Source of the DNA: Symbiodinium natans
Lineage: Eukaryota; Sar; Dinophyceae; Suessiales; Symbiodiniaceae
Direction: 5' to 3'
Length of the DNA stretch: 64,000 bases
Assembly (NCBI GenBank): GCA_905221605.1
Contig: CAJNDS010002291.1
Location: 276,501-340,500 of the forward strand
Shown here: one piece after another, positions 43,392 through 54,327 of the stretch
How positions within the stretch are numbered: the first letter of the stretch is position 1
Layout of the letters: the number at the start of each line of letters is the position of its first letter
Translations under genes and position numbers: made by a program
Notes under the pieces: model-generated
Seen by the model: only the letters and a program-made list of their open reading frames with translations
Databases searched by the model: none
Told to the model about the DNA's origin: nothing

Positions 43392-44572
43392 TCAGCTGGC
43401 AAAGGCTGGCGAGACTCGTGACGGACATATTTTGCTCAAGCTTCGTCCGCAAGTTGTGATGCCAGCTGAATGGACCGAGGCCATCGTCCTCCTTACCGAA
43501 CTGGCAAGAGCACGCGGTCGCGGATCCAGGAGTTGCGAGTGCGTGTCGCGTGGTGTTGGCATGGTGCCAGTTCCCCAATCCTGTACCGGCCACTGCGCGG
43601 GCTGCACCGAAGATCCTTGCACTATCCTTGCCTTGCCATGATTCGACGCGACGCTGCCCGTGGCCTCGACCTCACCTGCGACGATGTCTCGCGCCTCCCG
43701 CACCCAGTGCAATGTAGTGAGGACGCAAAGGTCGTCCACAAACGCAAACACCTCGTCCTCCGCATGCAGGCGTGTAGTATGCTGTAGTCGTCTCTTCGGA
43801 TGGCAGGGCGGCTTACGACACGATGTCCCGTGAATCGTTCCTGACGGCTCCAGGAAGTCGCCCCAAGCTTGCTCCCTCTCGTGCGTCGCTTTTATGGGCG
43901 CCCGTCCACAACATGGCGCTGGACTGCGGCAAGGGCAGGGTGCTGCGCCCGCGCGCCCTCCCTCTCCACCCTATGGAGCAACGTGACCCATTCATTGGGT
44001 TCCGCACACTGCTGTGCCAACGTGCGCCACGAGGCATCGCCGGAAGTCGCCAACGACCAGGCCGCGGGTGACCCCGTTGGGTTTGCAGTCGGCCACCAAG
44101 CGGCCGAACGTGATGGCCGCTACCACGACGGGTTCGAGCAGGCCAGCAACATCCGTCACCAGGGTTGCGCAGTGCTCATCATCGAGGACGAGGCTGCGAA
44201 TCTTGGCCGTATAACCACTTGGTCTTGGGACTGCCCCATTGCAAGCCCGGCGGAGGTTGGCAAGGCCGCCTCGTCGAGCACAGCGGGCGAGTCTACACCA
44301 CATGTTGCAGCACTCCTGCGGGGCTGGTAGTACGGCGCCGCAGGCTGGCATGCGGGGTCAGTGAGCTCTTGAAATGTGGCTTTGTTGGCCGGGGCGAGGG
44401 GCGAACGCTTTGCGTGTTGTAAGTAAGCCTGCTTAGCGGCACTCAGCTCACCGATGCGTGCAAGCTGCACCGCACGGTTGGTCCGTCCAGCAGCTGTGGG
44501 GGCAGCAGGCTCGACAGGGAGGGCTGGAACAGATGCATTGTCACACCTTGCTCCTGCAGAAGCACAACCCAA
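43392..44572 (-). pseudogene. Scrambled reverse transcriptase pseudogene with an inverted core
   Basis: The minus strand carries an N-terminal piece (NRAVQLARIGELSAAKQ, LAPANKATFQELTDP, about 44490-44370), a GVTRGLVVGDFRRCLV piece (about 44080-44025) and the RT catalytic box FAFVDDLCVLTT (about 43750-43715) with SNHGKARIV after it. Between them, 43808-44005 reads on the plus strand: AAYDTMSRESFLTA, LPLVRRFYGRPSTTW and MEQRDPF, which are the RT palm motifs that should precede the VDD box. An inversion of about 200 bp, plus frameshifts, explains this. The family is the same as the relic at 47.6-48.8 kb. Confidence 0.7.
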
Positions 44573-45002
44573 TCACAAAAAAAACCGAGAACCGTGCGAG
44601 GATCTGAGTTTTTGGCACTGGATTGAGAGCACGGGGGTGCTCTTGCACAGGACGAGGCCCTCCAAACCTGGATTTGCGCGTTTCTTCGACGTTTGGTGCA
44701 GACGTGCTAGTTGCCAGGGAGTTGCTGGTGCTTCATGTCTGACGGGCTGCCCGCCCATGCTTATGTGGCGCTGATGCATGGTGTTTTGTTCACGTGTTAT
44801 GCTCCTGGCGACAGGCATGGACGCACCGCTGCAATGTGTTGGGTCACTGTGGCCGGTGTATGCGGCTTAAAGTTCGCTTGCATCCTTCCAATCATGAGTA
44901 ACCAGCCCAACTAATCATCACGGCTGGCACCGACGCCCTGGCATCCCAACGCGAGTCGAGCTGGAGCGGTCGCCGGGGCCGCATGGCCGCGCGTTGGCCG
45001 AC
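44573..45002. other. Unassigned GC-rich spacer before the LINE
   Basis: No motif-bearing frame. The open frame of the LINE RT extends into 44994-45002 without an ATG and without RT similarity. Confidence 0.4.
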
Positions 45003-46646
45003 ATGGTCACCTTGTTCGCAGCCCTCCCCCTGGTTGACCACTCTGCACGAGCCATACGAGCTCTAGGAATCCCACCGCTTGGAGGAGGGCGAGGCCCTTT
45101 TCTCGATGGCTTGAGGCCAGCGCCCCGAGCCGACTCCCGGCGTGTGGCTGAGCTGCCAATGAATCTTATAATCTTTAATTTTTCAAAGAATTCTTTCAAT
45201 ACATTCTTACTGCGAGGTAACGTGCCCGCTGGTTGGCGGAAAACTGTTTTCACCATGTTGGCAAAAATGACAAAAGCGAGGACCACTTTGGATTTTAGGC
45301 CGATTGCAAATGTTCGACTGATGTACAAAGTCTTTGCGCGTATGATTCTTGGTCGCATCGAAAACATCTTGGACGCGTCGCAACCAGAGGAACAACACGG
45401 TTTCAGAGTGGGACGCCGTATTGAAGAGCATCTACTTACGGCAAATGTTTTGTTGGATAAAACATTTGCTGCCAATCTCCCGCTTTGGATTGTAAGTGTC
45501 GATTTTGCTAAGGCATTTGACAGTGTTGAGTGGTCTGCTCTTTGGACAGCGCTGCGGACACAAGGTGTATCTGACCATTTGGTGTGGGTTTTGCAGATGT
45601 TATACCAAGATCAAGAAGGTGTTGTTCGCGGCGATTCCAATTTGAGCCGCTGGTTCAAAATCTGTGGGGGCGTCCGCCAAGGTTGTGTTTTGAGTCCTCG
45701 ATTGTTCTGTGCGGTTCTTCAAGCCGCTCTCAGCGCTTGGAGGCAATCTGTCGAGTTTCTAGGTCTTGATTTTGGTGATGGCCTACCACCATTACTGGAC
45801 CTCAGATTTGCTGACGACCTATTGCTGTTCGCAAACTCCGCAAATGATGCCGCGCAAATGCTGGATGAGTTGGTCCGTTGTTGTTCAGCTGTTGGCCTCC
45901 GCTTGAATGCTCGAAAAACCAAGGTGTTGACCACTGAAGCGCAAGCGCCCCCCAAGTTGATCACCCCCACTGGCAACACTGTCAGCATTTTGCCGCCCAG
46001 TGACGCTCACAAATGGTTGGGCTGTTTATTGTCGAGCCGTGGCTCAAAAGCAACATCTGCTGATGTGGACTTTCATATGCAGGCTGCGTCGAAAGCATTC
46101 TTTGCAAACAAGGACGTGCTGTGTGATCGCAACGTTTCCTTGACACAGCGACTCCGATTTTTCGATGCCGTAATCACTCCCGTGGCATGTTTTGCGGCTG
46201 GCCACAGAGCTATTTTCCAAGCAGATGTTCGCCATCATGATGTTGTCTTCAGAAAGTTTTTGCGGCGCATTGTTGGTCCTCCATCCGACGTCCAATGGGA
46301 CATGCCGTGGCACCACATCCTACACCAGTGGAACATGAAAGCGTTGCGGTGTTGGGAAGCTTTGCGACGGCCTACATGGGGACAACTTTGTTTGCATTCT
46401 TATTGGAATTTTGCGAGACACATTGCCAACTTGCCTGATGCAAGATGGGTTAAACGTGCTTTGAAGTGGCAGCCGATGGGGCGGCCTAACCCCGGTAGAC
46501 GCGGCAGCATGTGGATGACTTGCCTAGAGAATTTTGCTCGCTTCCAACGCTGGGCCACCTGGGAAACAGCAGCTATGAACAACAATATGTGGAATGAGTC
46601 ACGCGATGATTTTTGCAAATTTGTGATGGGGCAGGAATCTGCATAA
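45003..46646 (+). CDS. LINE-type reverse transcriptase, 5'-truncated, open frame
   Basis: Open from an ATG at 45003 to a TAA, 547 codons. RT motifs are in order: DFRPIANVRLMYKVFARMIL, EQHGFRVGRRIEEHLL, motif A VSVDFAKAFDSVEW, motif B GGVRQGCVLSPRLF, motif C LRFADDLLLFA and motif D GLRLNARKTKV, then a thumb and a Trp/His-rich C-terminal part ending in DDFCKFVMGQESA. FADD and the GxRQGCxxSP box are typical of non-LTR elements. No apurinic-type endonuclease domain precedes it, and the first 45 or so codons are unrelated GC-rich sequence, so the element is 5'-truncated, as expected after incomplete target-primed reverse transcription. Active-site Asp residues are intact. Confidence 0.88.
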   Translation: MVTLFAALPLVDHSARAIRALGIPPLGGGRGPFLDGLRPAPRADSRRVAELPMNLIIFNFSKNSFNTFLLRGNVPAGWRKTVFTMLAKMTKARTTLDFRPIANVRLMYKVFARMILGRIENILDASQPEEQHGFRVGRRIEEHLLTANVLLDKTFAANLPLWIVSVDFAKAFDSVEWSALWTALRTQGVSDHLVWVLQMLYQDQEGVVRGDSNLSRWFKICGGVRQGCVLSPRLFCAVLQAALSAWRQSVEFLGLDFGDGLPPLLDLRFADDLLLFANSANDAAQMLDELVRCCSAVGLRLNARKTKVLTTEAQAPPKLITPTGNTVSILPPSDAHKWLGCLLSSRGSKATSADVDFHMQAASKAFFANKDVLCDRNVSLTQRLRFFDAVITPVACFAAGHRAIFQADVRHHDVVFRKFLRRIVGPPSDVQWDMPWHHILHQWNMKALRCWEALRRPTWGQLCLHSYWNFARHIANLPDARWVKRALKWQPMGRPNPGRRGSMWMTCLENFARFQRWATWETAAMNNNMWNESRDDFCKFVMGQESA

Positions 46647-46723
46647 AAGGTGCCTATAGAACGTTTCACCTGTACCCTAAAGGGGACGCCTTCGGGCGAT
46701 CAGGTTTCGACTCGACTCGACTC
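46647..46723 (+). mobile_element. Probable LINE 3' tail ending in (GACTC)n
   Basis: After the RT stop comes a short 3' region with ACCCTAAAGGGGACGCC and a GCCTTCGGGC hairpin, ending in CGACTCGACTCGACTC (46708-46723). Short tandem 3' tails are common in non-LTR elements. Confidence 0.55.
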
Positions 46724-46746
46724 TTTTTCAAACGGACGAAGAATCG

Positions 46747-47520
46747 GTGAGGCTTCCAAGGACGAGGCCTGTTTTCGCTGCCACCGCGCCCTTCATGCTT
46801 TGGAGCAGATGGGCTTGCGAAGGCCCGACGCAGCGCGATGCAGAAACGCTGTCAGGCACGCTCAGTCAGCGGACGCCGTTCGCATCGCCCCGCAAGCTGG
46901 AGCGAGAAGCATGGGGTGAAGCGGCGCCGGCTGAACCACGCGATGCCACCCCAAGGTTCATGCTCCCAGCTTCGCCTACGTTGCTGCCAGCTCCCGCCCG
47001 AGAGCCGCTATGCTGGCAGGACGCCCGCCCGCCACGCGAGGCACCAGGCGCATCGTGTTCTTGGCTGTTCGTGCCGCTCTTCCATGCCGCTGCTGGCGCC
47101 CTGACGCAGGCAGCCACACACGAGTGGAAATGCCATCCCTACATCGGCGTACGCTCTGCGGAGCTGGCAGGTGCGTTACGGCGAGCGCCCGCCGCGCAGC
47201 CTTCTACGATTCTTCGCTTCTTCCTCGCCGAGCTTGCGTGCGTCGACCGCGACCCTGCCCACCGAGCGGCCGACGTCGCCTGCGCAGAAGCGCTGACCGC
47301 GTTGCCGGCCGCGCCTTTGCTTTTGGCGATCGCAGTCGTCCGTTGTATGGATGTGCAAGGATATGTCCCCGCTGCAGCGCAAGTGGCCCTGCTCCAAATA
47401 TACCGTGGCGCAGCCGTCGCTTCTGCGGCCCAAACGTTGGCGGAGGATGCGCGGCGCGCTCGGAGCGTGCCAAGGACGGCTGATGTTACAATCTCGATGG
47501 CCGCCACTCAGTCCCACTCT
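46747..47520 (+). other. GC-rich open frame of unknown function
   Basis: Open for about 300 codons (to 47664) from a GTG with no ATG near the start. It includes STILRFFLAELACVDRD and AAPLLLAIAVVRCMDVQGYV, Ala-rich and helical. High GC keeps other frames open too, so coding status is doubtful. Confidence 0.25.
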
Positions 47521-47599
47521 GCCCGGATCGCGTGGCCGTGGCCGATGCCGCAGCGTGGAGGACCCTGGACAACGTCGACCTCGTTGACGAGTTGCGCCA

Positions 47600-48838
47600 C
47601 CCAACCCCAACGCTGCAAGATGCGGTCGGGCCGGAGGGGCAGGTGGTCCCGCAGCAATGGCTAACAGGCCAGGCCTTGCATGTGCTGCGATGCCACCCTG
47701 GGCCGTGCAACAAGCAGTGGCGGGGACAGCGCTTGGCTGCGCGTGGCCCACTGCCTCGCCCACCAGCACGGCAGATGCCCCGCCGCTTGAACGCGTGCTC
47801 GACGGCGCGGGTGCGGAGTCCTGTAGTCGGATGCCGTTCAGGGCGTAGGAACCTGTAGTTAGGCCGACTCGGGACCATGGTCATGCAGGCAGAGAAAAGT
47901 TCGAGAAAAAAAACACCTCCCTTCATGGGCCGCGGTACGGGGGGCGCTTGTGCAATCGCAAAAGGCACATGCAGCTGACAGCGCTGCTGATGGCACAGAT
48001 ACCCCGATGCTACCCCCCGACGAAGTCGCCGAGCGGAAGCGGCACCAAGCCTGCGCGAAAGTGCGGAAGGGTGAACTGTCACGTGCAAAAACGGCCATAC
48101 CGTGCGACGAAGCAAGCCGCATCCCGCCACAAGCGATGCAAATTGCCCTGCGGCGTCGCTCTGCCTCTATCAGGCCCTACCTTTTTGCCCCGGACGCTCA
48201 TCGACCTTTACGGCGACCATGCCCTCGCTTGCCTTGTTGGCCAGGCGTGCTAGAGTCGTCGATCGCGCGTGGGCCCACGTGGTGCGAAAGGCCGTCGGAG
48301 CCGAAAGTCAGGTCGTGCCACAGCAGTGGCTCGCCCACACGGCCGACGACCGCCGTCGCCATGATCTCGTCGTTTACGGGGCCAGCGCCAACGGAGGAGC
48401 GCTGTGCTGCGACGCGACACTGGTTTCCCCCCAACACGAACGGCACCACATCCATGCGCCGTGGGGGTGGACGGTGCCGTGCTGCAGGTTGAGGAGCGGC
48501 GAGGCGCGGCGCGGCGCGCAGAAGCTCCTGGCCCCTAGGCTCCGAGATAGGAGGCCGCTGGAGCACTGCTGCGCAGCGCTTTGTTCGCGACTCGTGCGCA
48601 GCCAGCCGTGCGCGCTGCGGCGTCCTGTGGCTGGGCAAGACGTTGGTGGGGAACCCTTTCCAACTTCGCCGTGGCGAGCGCAGCCTTGGCCCGAGCGTGG
48701 CCGGCTGCGCCACTGCCTGGGCCGAGCGACGGCCCTGCACTGGACCACGTGCTCACCTCGCCACCAACGAAGGGCCTAGCCGCCTGCCCCTGCTGCCCTA
48801 AACCGGGACCGCCTGCCGTAGTAGCTCAACCAACGTAG
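47600..48838 (+). pseudogene. Two fragments of an RT family with a C-terminal endonuclease-like region
   Basis: Fragment 1 (47615-47850) gives EGQVVPQQWL and, in another frame, WAVQQAVAGTALGCAWPTA with APPLERVLDGAGAESCSR, the C-terminal end of the same protein family. Fragment 2 begins with an N-terminal piece ERKRHQACAKVRKGELSRA (about 48025-48085), jumps to the C-terminal region AWAHVVRKAVGAESQVVPQQ, then RRHDLVVYGASANGGALCCD with ATLVSP (48265-48435), and ends with GWARRWWGTLSNF and DGPALDHVL (48615-48770). The whole RT core is missing from fragment 2. The R-x-x-D...C-C-D-A-T spacing is reminiscent of the restriction-like endonuclease of R2/CRE-type LINEs. Confidence 0.65.
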
Positions 48839-48931
48839 CTTTGACATTGACTTGCAGACCGAAAAGGCCGAGAAAAAGAGTAGCTTGCACTGGGACCGCG
48901 CTCCGACAGGTGGAAAGAGAAGAAAATAAAA

Positions 48932-49007
48932 GAACGGATTCAATGTCGCAATGTGGGACTGTTCGGCAGAACGGATTCAATGTCGCAATGTGGGACTGTT
49001 CGGCAGG
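48932..49007. repeat. 37-bp tandem duplication
   Basis: Two adjacent copies of a 37-bp unit beginning AACGGATTCAATGTCGCAAT and ending in GACTGTTCGGCAG. The first copy follows an (A)n-rich AGAAGAAAATAAAAG stretch. Confidence 0.95.
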
Positions 49008-52000
49008 CGTTGACAGCCGAAAACGTGGAGCGCATGTTAGTGCCTATCTCAGTTGTGGCAACTTGTGTTGGCAACGCCTTGTTGGCACGTGATAGGGATG
49101 TGCTTGATATGTGCTTAAGGCCGAGACAAACCCTGGCAGCCCTACGGCTTGGGCCTCTGTTTACGTTACCTGCCATGCGTGCATTGCGACATACCGTGGG
49201 TGGATTGCGCCGACGTGGTGTACCTAAGGTGCGCACCGAGCTGTCCTCAGGGCGTAGATTGAAATTTGCAGGTCTTGCAAAGTTATTTTGCGTGGCAGCA
49301 TTTGCGAGAACCGACATCAGGCACAAAACAGGGCGCAATATTTTTGTCCTCCATGAACTCATGGTTTCAGGTCCTTCGTTTGACCGACGACTTGAGTCTG
49401 CAGCGTGGTGGCAGTAGTTCGTGTGGACTTGATAACGCGGCGCTCCGAGTGGCGTCCTATCCAGTAGCTGCAAGGAAGGAACAAACCAGAAGCAACTCAG
49501 CTCAATTAGTTGATGGTGATGTGGTGTGGGTTTCCTGCATCATGGCTGTAGTCTGAAAAAAAAATTGCAACTCGGGGGGGCGAAAGCTTGCATGGTAGGC
49601 TGTTTGGTTGCATGCTTCCAGCCACAGTTAGTTGTGGCTGGGGCCGCTGTGTATATTTTTGCTAACAGGAACTGCGCAACGGTGTTCTTGCAAAAGAACA
49701 CCTTGTGGCCATGTTGTGTGTATTCCCCTTGAGGTTCAGATAAGAGGGTCGTATCCCCCTCCGTGCAAAATGCAAAAGGTGAACCCATGAGGCTCCCAGC
49801 CCCTCCCCAGCGGCCTAGGATGACTGCCACTCCCCTCCCTCTCCAGCCGTAAAAGCTCCTGTAGCTGGGTTTTGATGTTTTCCTCGCGATTAACGCGCGA
49901 CACATGTATACGCATAAAAACAGTGCGGACACGCGAACACTTGGGAACGAACAACAGGCTCGACTTGTGCCTCCGATACCATGAATGCAGTGTTCAAGGG
50001 GTTCCCCGTTTCATTTTTTTGGTGATGCCCGGCGTCAGACCTGGATGCAAAAGTCAGTCTGCAAGGCTGAGTGCCCGTGTTTCAGTCGACGCCTGGCAGC
50101 CTAAAGTGTGGTTGTGGAGGTCAATTCTTGTCCCACGGAGTGGGCTAGGCGAATGAAGGAGGTCATGCGGTCTCACTGCGCCTCCTGAGATCCTAGCCTA
50201 CTTTCGTGCCCTTGCGAAGCAAGACCCTCGGGGATGGCGCGGCAGAGAGAGAGAAGGGGTTCCCCGCCGTTTTGGTGGGCAGCAAAGACGAAAAAAAGAG
50301 AACGGATGCCCCCACGTTTTTTGAATTGGAGAACCAGCATTGGCTGAGCGACTTCTCACCATGTACACGCACATACATACATACCAACCATACCTACCTT
50401 TTTTTTTGGAATATCGAATTCTGGGATCATTCGCATGTGTTGGCTTCTCTGAACATGCATGAGCTCGTTACGATAAAAATAGCGAGGTCGGTGTTGTTGC
50501 ACTGGAGGTTCCGACGTCGATGACTTGTCGCAGCAGATCATCGGTTTGTGCACCTCTCACCACTGGAAGTTTGCAATGCTTTCGGTGGCATAAACGTGTC
50601 ATATCTGGAGGTCCAGTGCCAGCTTTATGAATGCCGTCCTTCGCATGGGTGATTTGAGGCCTTTGTCGGAGTTTTTTGCAAGTCACGTTTGGTGTGCAGG
50701 GATGCTTTAGAGTTTTGCATGCTTTTGCTCTGTCAGGGAAGAAGCGCGGCTTACTCGTATTCGCAAGCAGCAGTTGCTTGAATGCATGGATTTGTGTATG
50801 CATGTGTTCGTCAAGGACCCTCACTCATCCCAGTTGAAACTGCCATCAACTACCGTCCGCTGGGGCATGCTGCTGCGCTTGCCCAGGAAGGCTGACTTGA
50901 ACCTCTCTCGAGGCTTCGTGTTCATGGCTGTGCTTTTGGTTGCATGGTTTTTTTTGTTGGCGCAGCGCATCCGAACCCGGGGTAGGCGAGCAGAGGTAGT
51001 CGCAGGTCGGGTCCCAAGCGCAGAAAGGTTGGAAGGGGTCACGCGCAAATCGGGTTGGTCCTTTTTGTGTGACTTGGGGGCGGAGGGGGTTGCTGGTGGT
51101 TCACACTAGCACAAACCCGAAAGCCTGTGAGCCGAGCTGGAGAACTCCAAAAGAAAATGCTGGGTGGCAAATTCTGGATGGTTGGCAACCTTAATACGCC
51201 AAAAGGTCATGTTGGGTGGCCCTCAAAAAAGTCGTAAGCCAAAGCCGAACCCCTATGCATCAAGCCCAAAGAAACCCTGAGATGTCATATTGGGTGGCAG
51301 CCAGGAAACCCGAACAGGTCATATGGGGTGGCCTGTGCGTACTAACTGGGACTTCGTCTGTGGCCCCGTGCACCTTGGACGCGGGGGCGCGTCCGCCTTG
51401 AACAGCCCTGCCAAGTGTTCAATTCTGAGTATGACAGGAAAGGAATCGACCGCAATAGGGTTTCGTTGTAGTTGTTTGGACCTGGCCAGCTGCTGGCCGC
51501 TGGTCATGTGTCATGCGAGACATGCTTGTCCTGCTCACTGTTTTGTCGCCTTGTCCTCGGTGCAGTTGCCTACGAGAGCATGTACGGCTTGCGAACGCGA
51601 CGCATTGAGGCACATCTCCTGTGCATAAGTACCACTGCAAGCACGTAATGATGAATGAAAGCGCTCGCTGTGTGCAGGACGCTGCTCAGAGATCTTCTCA
51701 GGCAGTTGCAGCAGGGTGTTTTCGGTAATCCTTTTTATTGTTATGTTGTTGCCTTATGCAGGTGCGCGCATCCAGACGTGCGTCCGCGGTTGTCGACTCA
51801 GAACAGTGGGAGAAGCTTGTTTGGGGCAGTACTTGTTGTTGAAATTCGGAAAGTCAGCAGGAGGCCTTTCGATGCAATTAGCTCAGGGCTATGACGTGAG
51901 TCAAAGGGGCCGACGATCATCGAGGATGTCGCATCAATCTGCTCCTTGCTCAGGTTATTATCAGGCCCTAGGCCCCAAACAGAACCATGTTCTACCACAA

Positions 52001-53820
52001 GCAACTTTGCCGTAAATTTTTGCGTGCTGAGGCCGATGACGAAGAGGCCATTTTGCCTGCTCACGGCTCCTAATTTCAACGCTGTCGACGCGTACATTCA
52101 CCACAAGTCTGATCAGAGCGCTTGGGTCTTTTCATTCAGAGTTTGCCAAAATTTTCGCAGGGCTCCAGCTGTTTAGCACGATGCTGCATCATGCCACCGA
52201 AAGGATAAAACACAAGGGCTGTTTGTTTCAAGTCGGTGTGGTGGAGCCTGCCTGGATCCGGAAAACTGCACGTGGGATCAGAGAATCTCTGTCCCTGCAA
52301 ACCTGAAGAGCCCAAGTCCCGGATACGTTCCTAGCAACAGAAAGAACCCTTGCTATGAGATTGTACGAGTAGGCCGGACAAGGCCCATGTGCGAGGCAGC
52401 ACGCGAATGAGAGCAGGGCACCCAACCCAAACAAGCCAAGGCAAAAGCATCAAAGGATATCAAAGGCATAGGCGAGCATTGGGGTTGTCCCAGAAACATG
52501 CAAGCTACCTTGCTCTGAAGCCAGATGATGTCTGTACGACATGTTTACCAACACACTGGACTCAGCAAAAAGCGGCCAGTCTTTGGTCAAGTGCAAGGGA
52601 AATCGTGTTAGCACGAGCCCGGGGTCAACATAAAGCTTGGTTTGGCTTTCAACTTCCAGCCTTATCCTGCTTACACTTGCGAGGTTGTCTTAGTTATCTT
52701 CGCCTGCAAGTGAAGTTTCCTCGTTGGTTTATGTTTTGCTAGCTTTGACTGTCTTCTAGCAGCTATAGCCCTATCTGCCCTGTGTTGGGGACCTTGTGGC
52801 TTCAGCTACTGTGACCACGGCTCCTGCCTGTGACCATGTGAGTTAGGCCGCGACCCTACCGCACCAGGCCACAAACGTAGTATACATGGATCTGCCTCTC
52901 TCTTTTGAGGGCCAGAAATATGTCTGAGTTCAGACGCCGGCAAGTGCGGTTTACAGGCGCGCGTCGCAGGGCTCAGCTCTGGAGGTTTAACACGAGGTTT
53001 TTGTACCTGCGACTGCCTCTGCAGACCACGATGGGGCATCTAATAACTCGTAGCTCCCGACCGAAGCTGACCTGAGTGGGTTCGGGCGCTAAGGGCTTAG
53101 GGTAGGTCGGCTGTAGGCTTTGGCACCAAGCGCCTGTTTCACTGAACCCGAAGGTCTTAGCTCACAGAGCTTCGTGCATGTTTAACCCTCAACCCAACGG
53201 CTAGGCGGTGGCAAGAAGAAAACTCGCATAAGGACATGTACTGCTCGCAAGTATGCAGGACCTTGCGTCAAGTGAAGATGAAGAACTCAAGGATTCCTTC
53301 CAGAAGCAGCCTTGCCGGGATTGATCGACCAGTGTGTTGTGCTGCACATATGGTACAAATTTTCTCGACTTAACGGAGGTTCGACAAGTGGGCGACGAAA
53401 CACTTGCGAAGAAGGTCGGGCAATGGGATAGTTGCCAGATGATGCTTTTGCTATTCGAACAGGATGAAGGCACGCCCAAGGTTCAGGGCTCCAGGCTCGC
53501 CACGTCCAGGAGCGCTTGAATGTTTTTTTTTTTTTTTTTTTTTTTCAGAGGGTTCTGCAAGTGCCTGCAAGTGCCCGCCTTGCATTGCCCATTGCATTCC
53601 CGAATGCCAGTGCTGGACATGAGCTTGGTTGGGCTTGGTGAGATCTGAGTATGAGCAGCACAACATGTTTAATTGTACTGGCCAAGCAGCAGCGCCTGTC
53701 AAGCAGCTGCAGTTGTTCCGGCCACCGATCATGGTATTCTCGCTCTCCCGTACGGGAGGGGCTTTAAGTTAGGGTCTAGATTTGTGCATGTCGCCGGCGT
53801 AGTAGTCTTCTGCAAGTCCG
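49008..53820. other. Unassigned stretch with dispersed repeats
   Basis: Open frames (48953-49417, 154 codons plus; 50774-51109 plus; 52389-52742 plus) have no recognisable motif. 51164-51330 holds three diverged copies of a phrase like AGGTCATGTTGGGTGGC. 50203-50260 is a dispersed repeat also found at 56839. 53523-53545 is a run of 23 T followed by CAG. I could not rebuild a gene here. Confidence 0.4.
50203..50260. repeat. Dispersed repeat, copy 1, with short (GA)n
   Basis: TTCGTGCCCTTGCGAAGCAA followed by GACCCT, GGGATGGCGCGGCA and a short GAGAGAGAGA. The same order occurs at 56839-56930, where the GA part is much longer. Confidence 0.9.
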
Positions 53821-54327
53821 CATTGCAGAATGTGCAGTTATGAGGTTGCAGGCTCTGAAGGAGTTATGCAAGTTTTGGAATTAGTTTTGCGACAGGTGAC
53901 ATCACCTGTGACCCTGTTGGGTGTTGCTTCTCTTGTACGACGCGAAAGTGATGGATGGTTGCTGGCGGACACTCGAAAAAATTGGAAGTGTGCATGTGTA
54001 AGGCGCTCGAGTTTGACAGTGGAAGAGTTGCAGCATGCTTCGGCCAGCTCCGTTCAAGCACCACGCCCAATTCAGTGGCTCTACACGTTGCAGCGCTGCA
54101 CGAAATCAAGCACTCAGAAAGAAGACGGAACGAACCCCTAAAGCGAAATCCAATAAGAAGCGCTTGTTGTCAGCTGGAGCCCAGCTACTGCAGTCATCAC
54201 TTCATTGCACACAATGACCTCTCGCACAGATGGGGGAGATCTGATTGATGTCATCAGTGATGCTTGGTACCATTGTACGGTGGTCGTTCCTTGCAGCCTC
54301 TAGAGGGCGGTGCTTTTGGGGGAGCAC

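Noticed and set aside
47486-48130. 214-codon minus-strand frame
   Set aside because: The RT-family fragments read on the plus strand here; high GC keeps the opposite frame open.
51164-51330. Diverged short repeats with GGTCATGTTGGGTGGC
   Set aside because: Only three poorly matching copies; too weak to call a repeat family.
53523-53545. Run of 23 T followed by CAG as a splice acceptor or a reversed poly(A) tail
   Set aside because: No exon could be joined to it and no retroposed gene was identified beside it.
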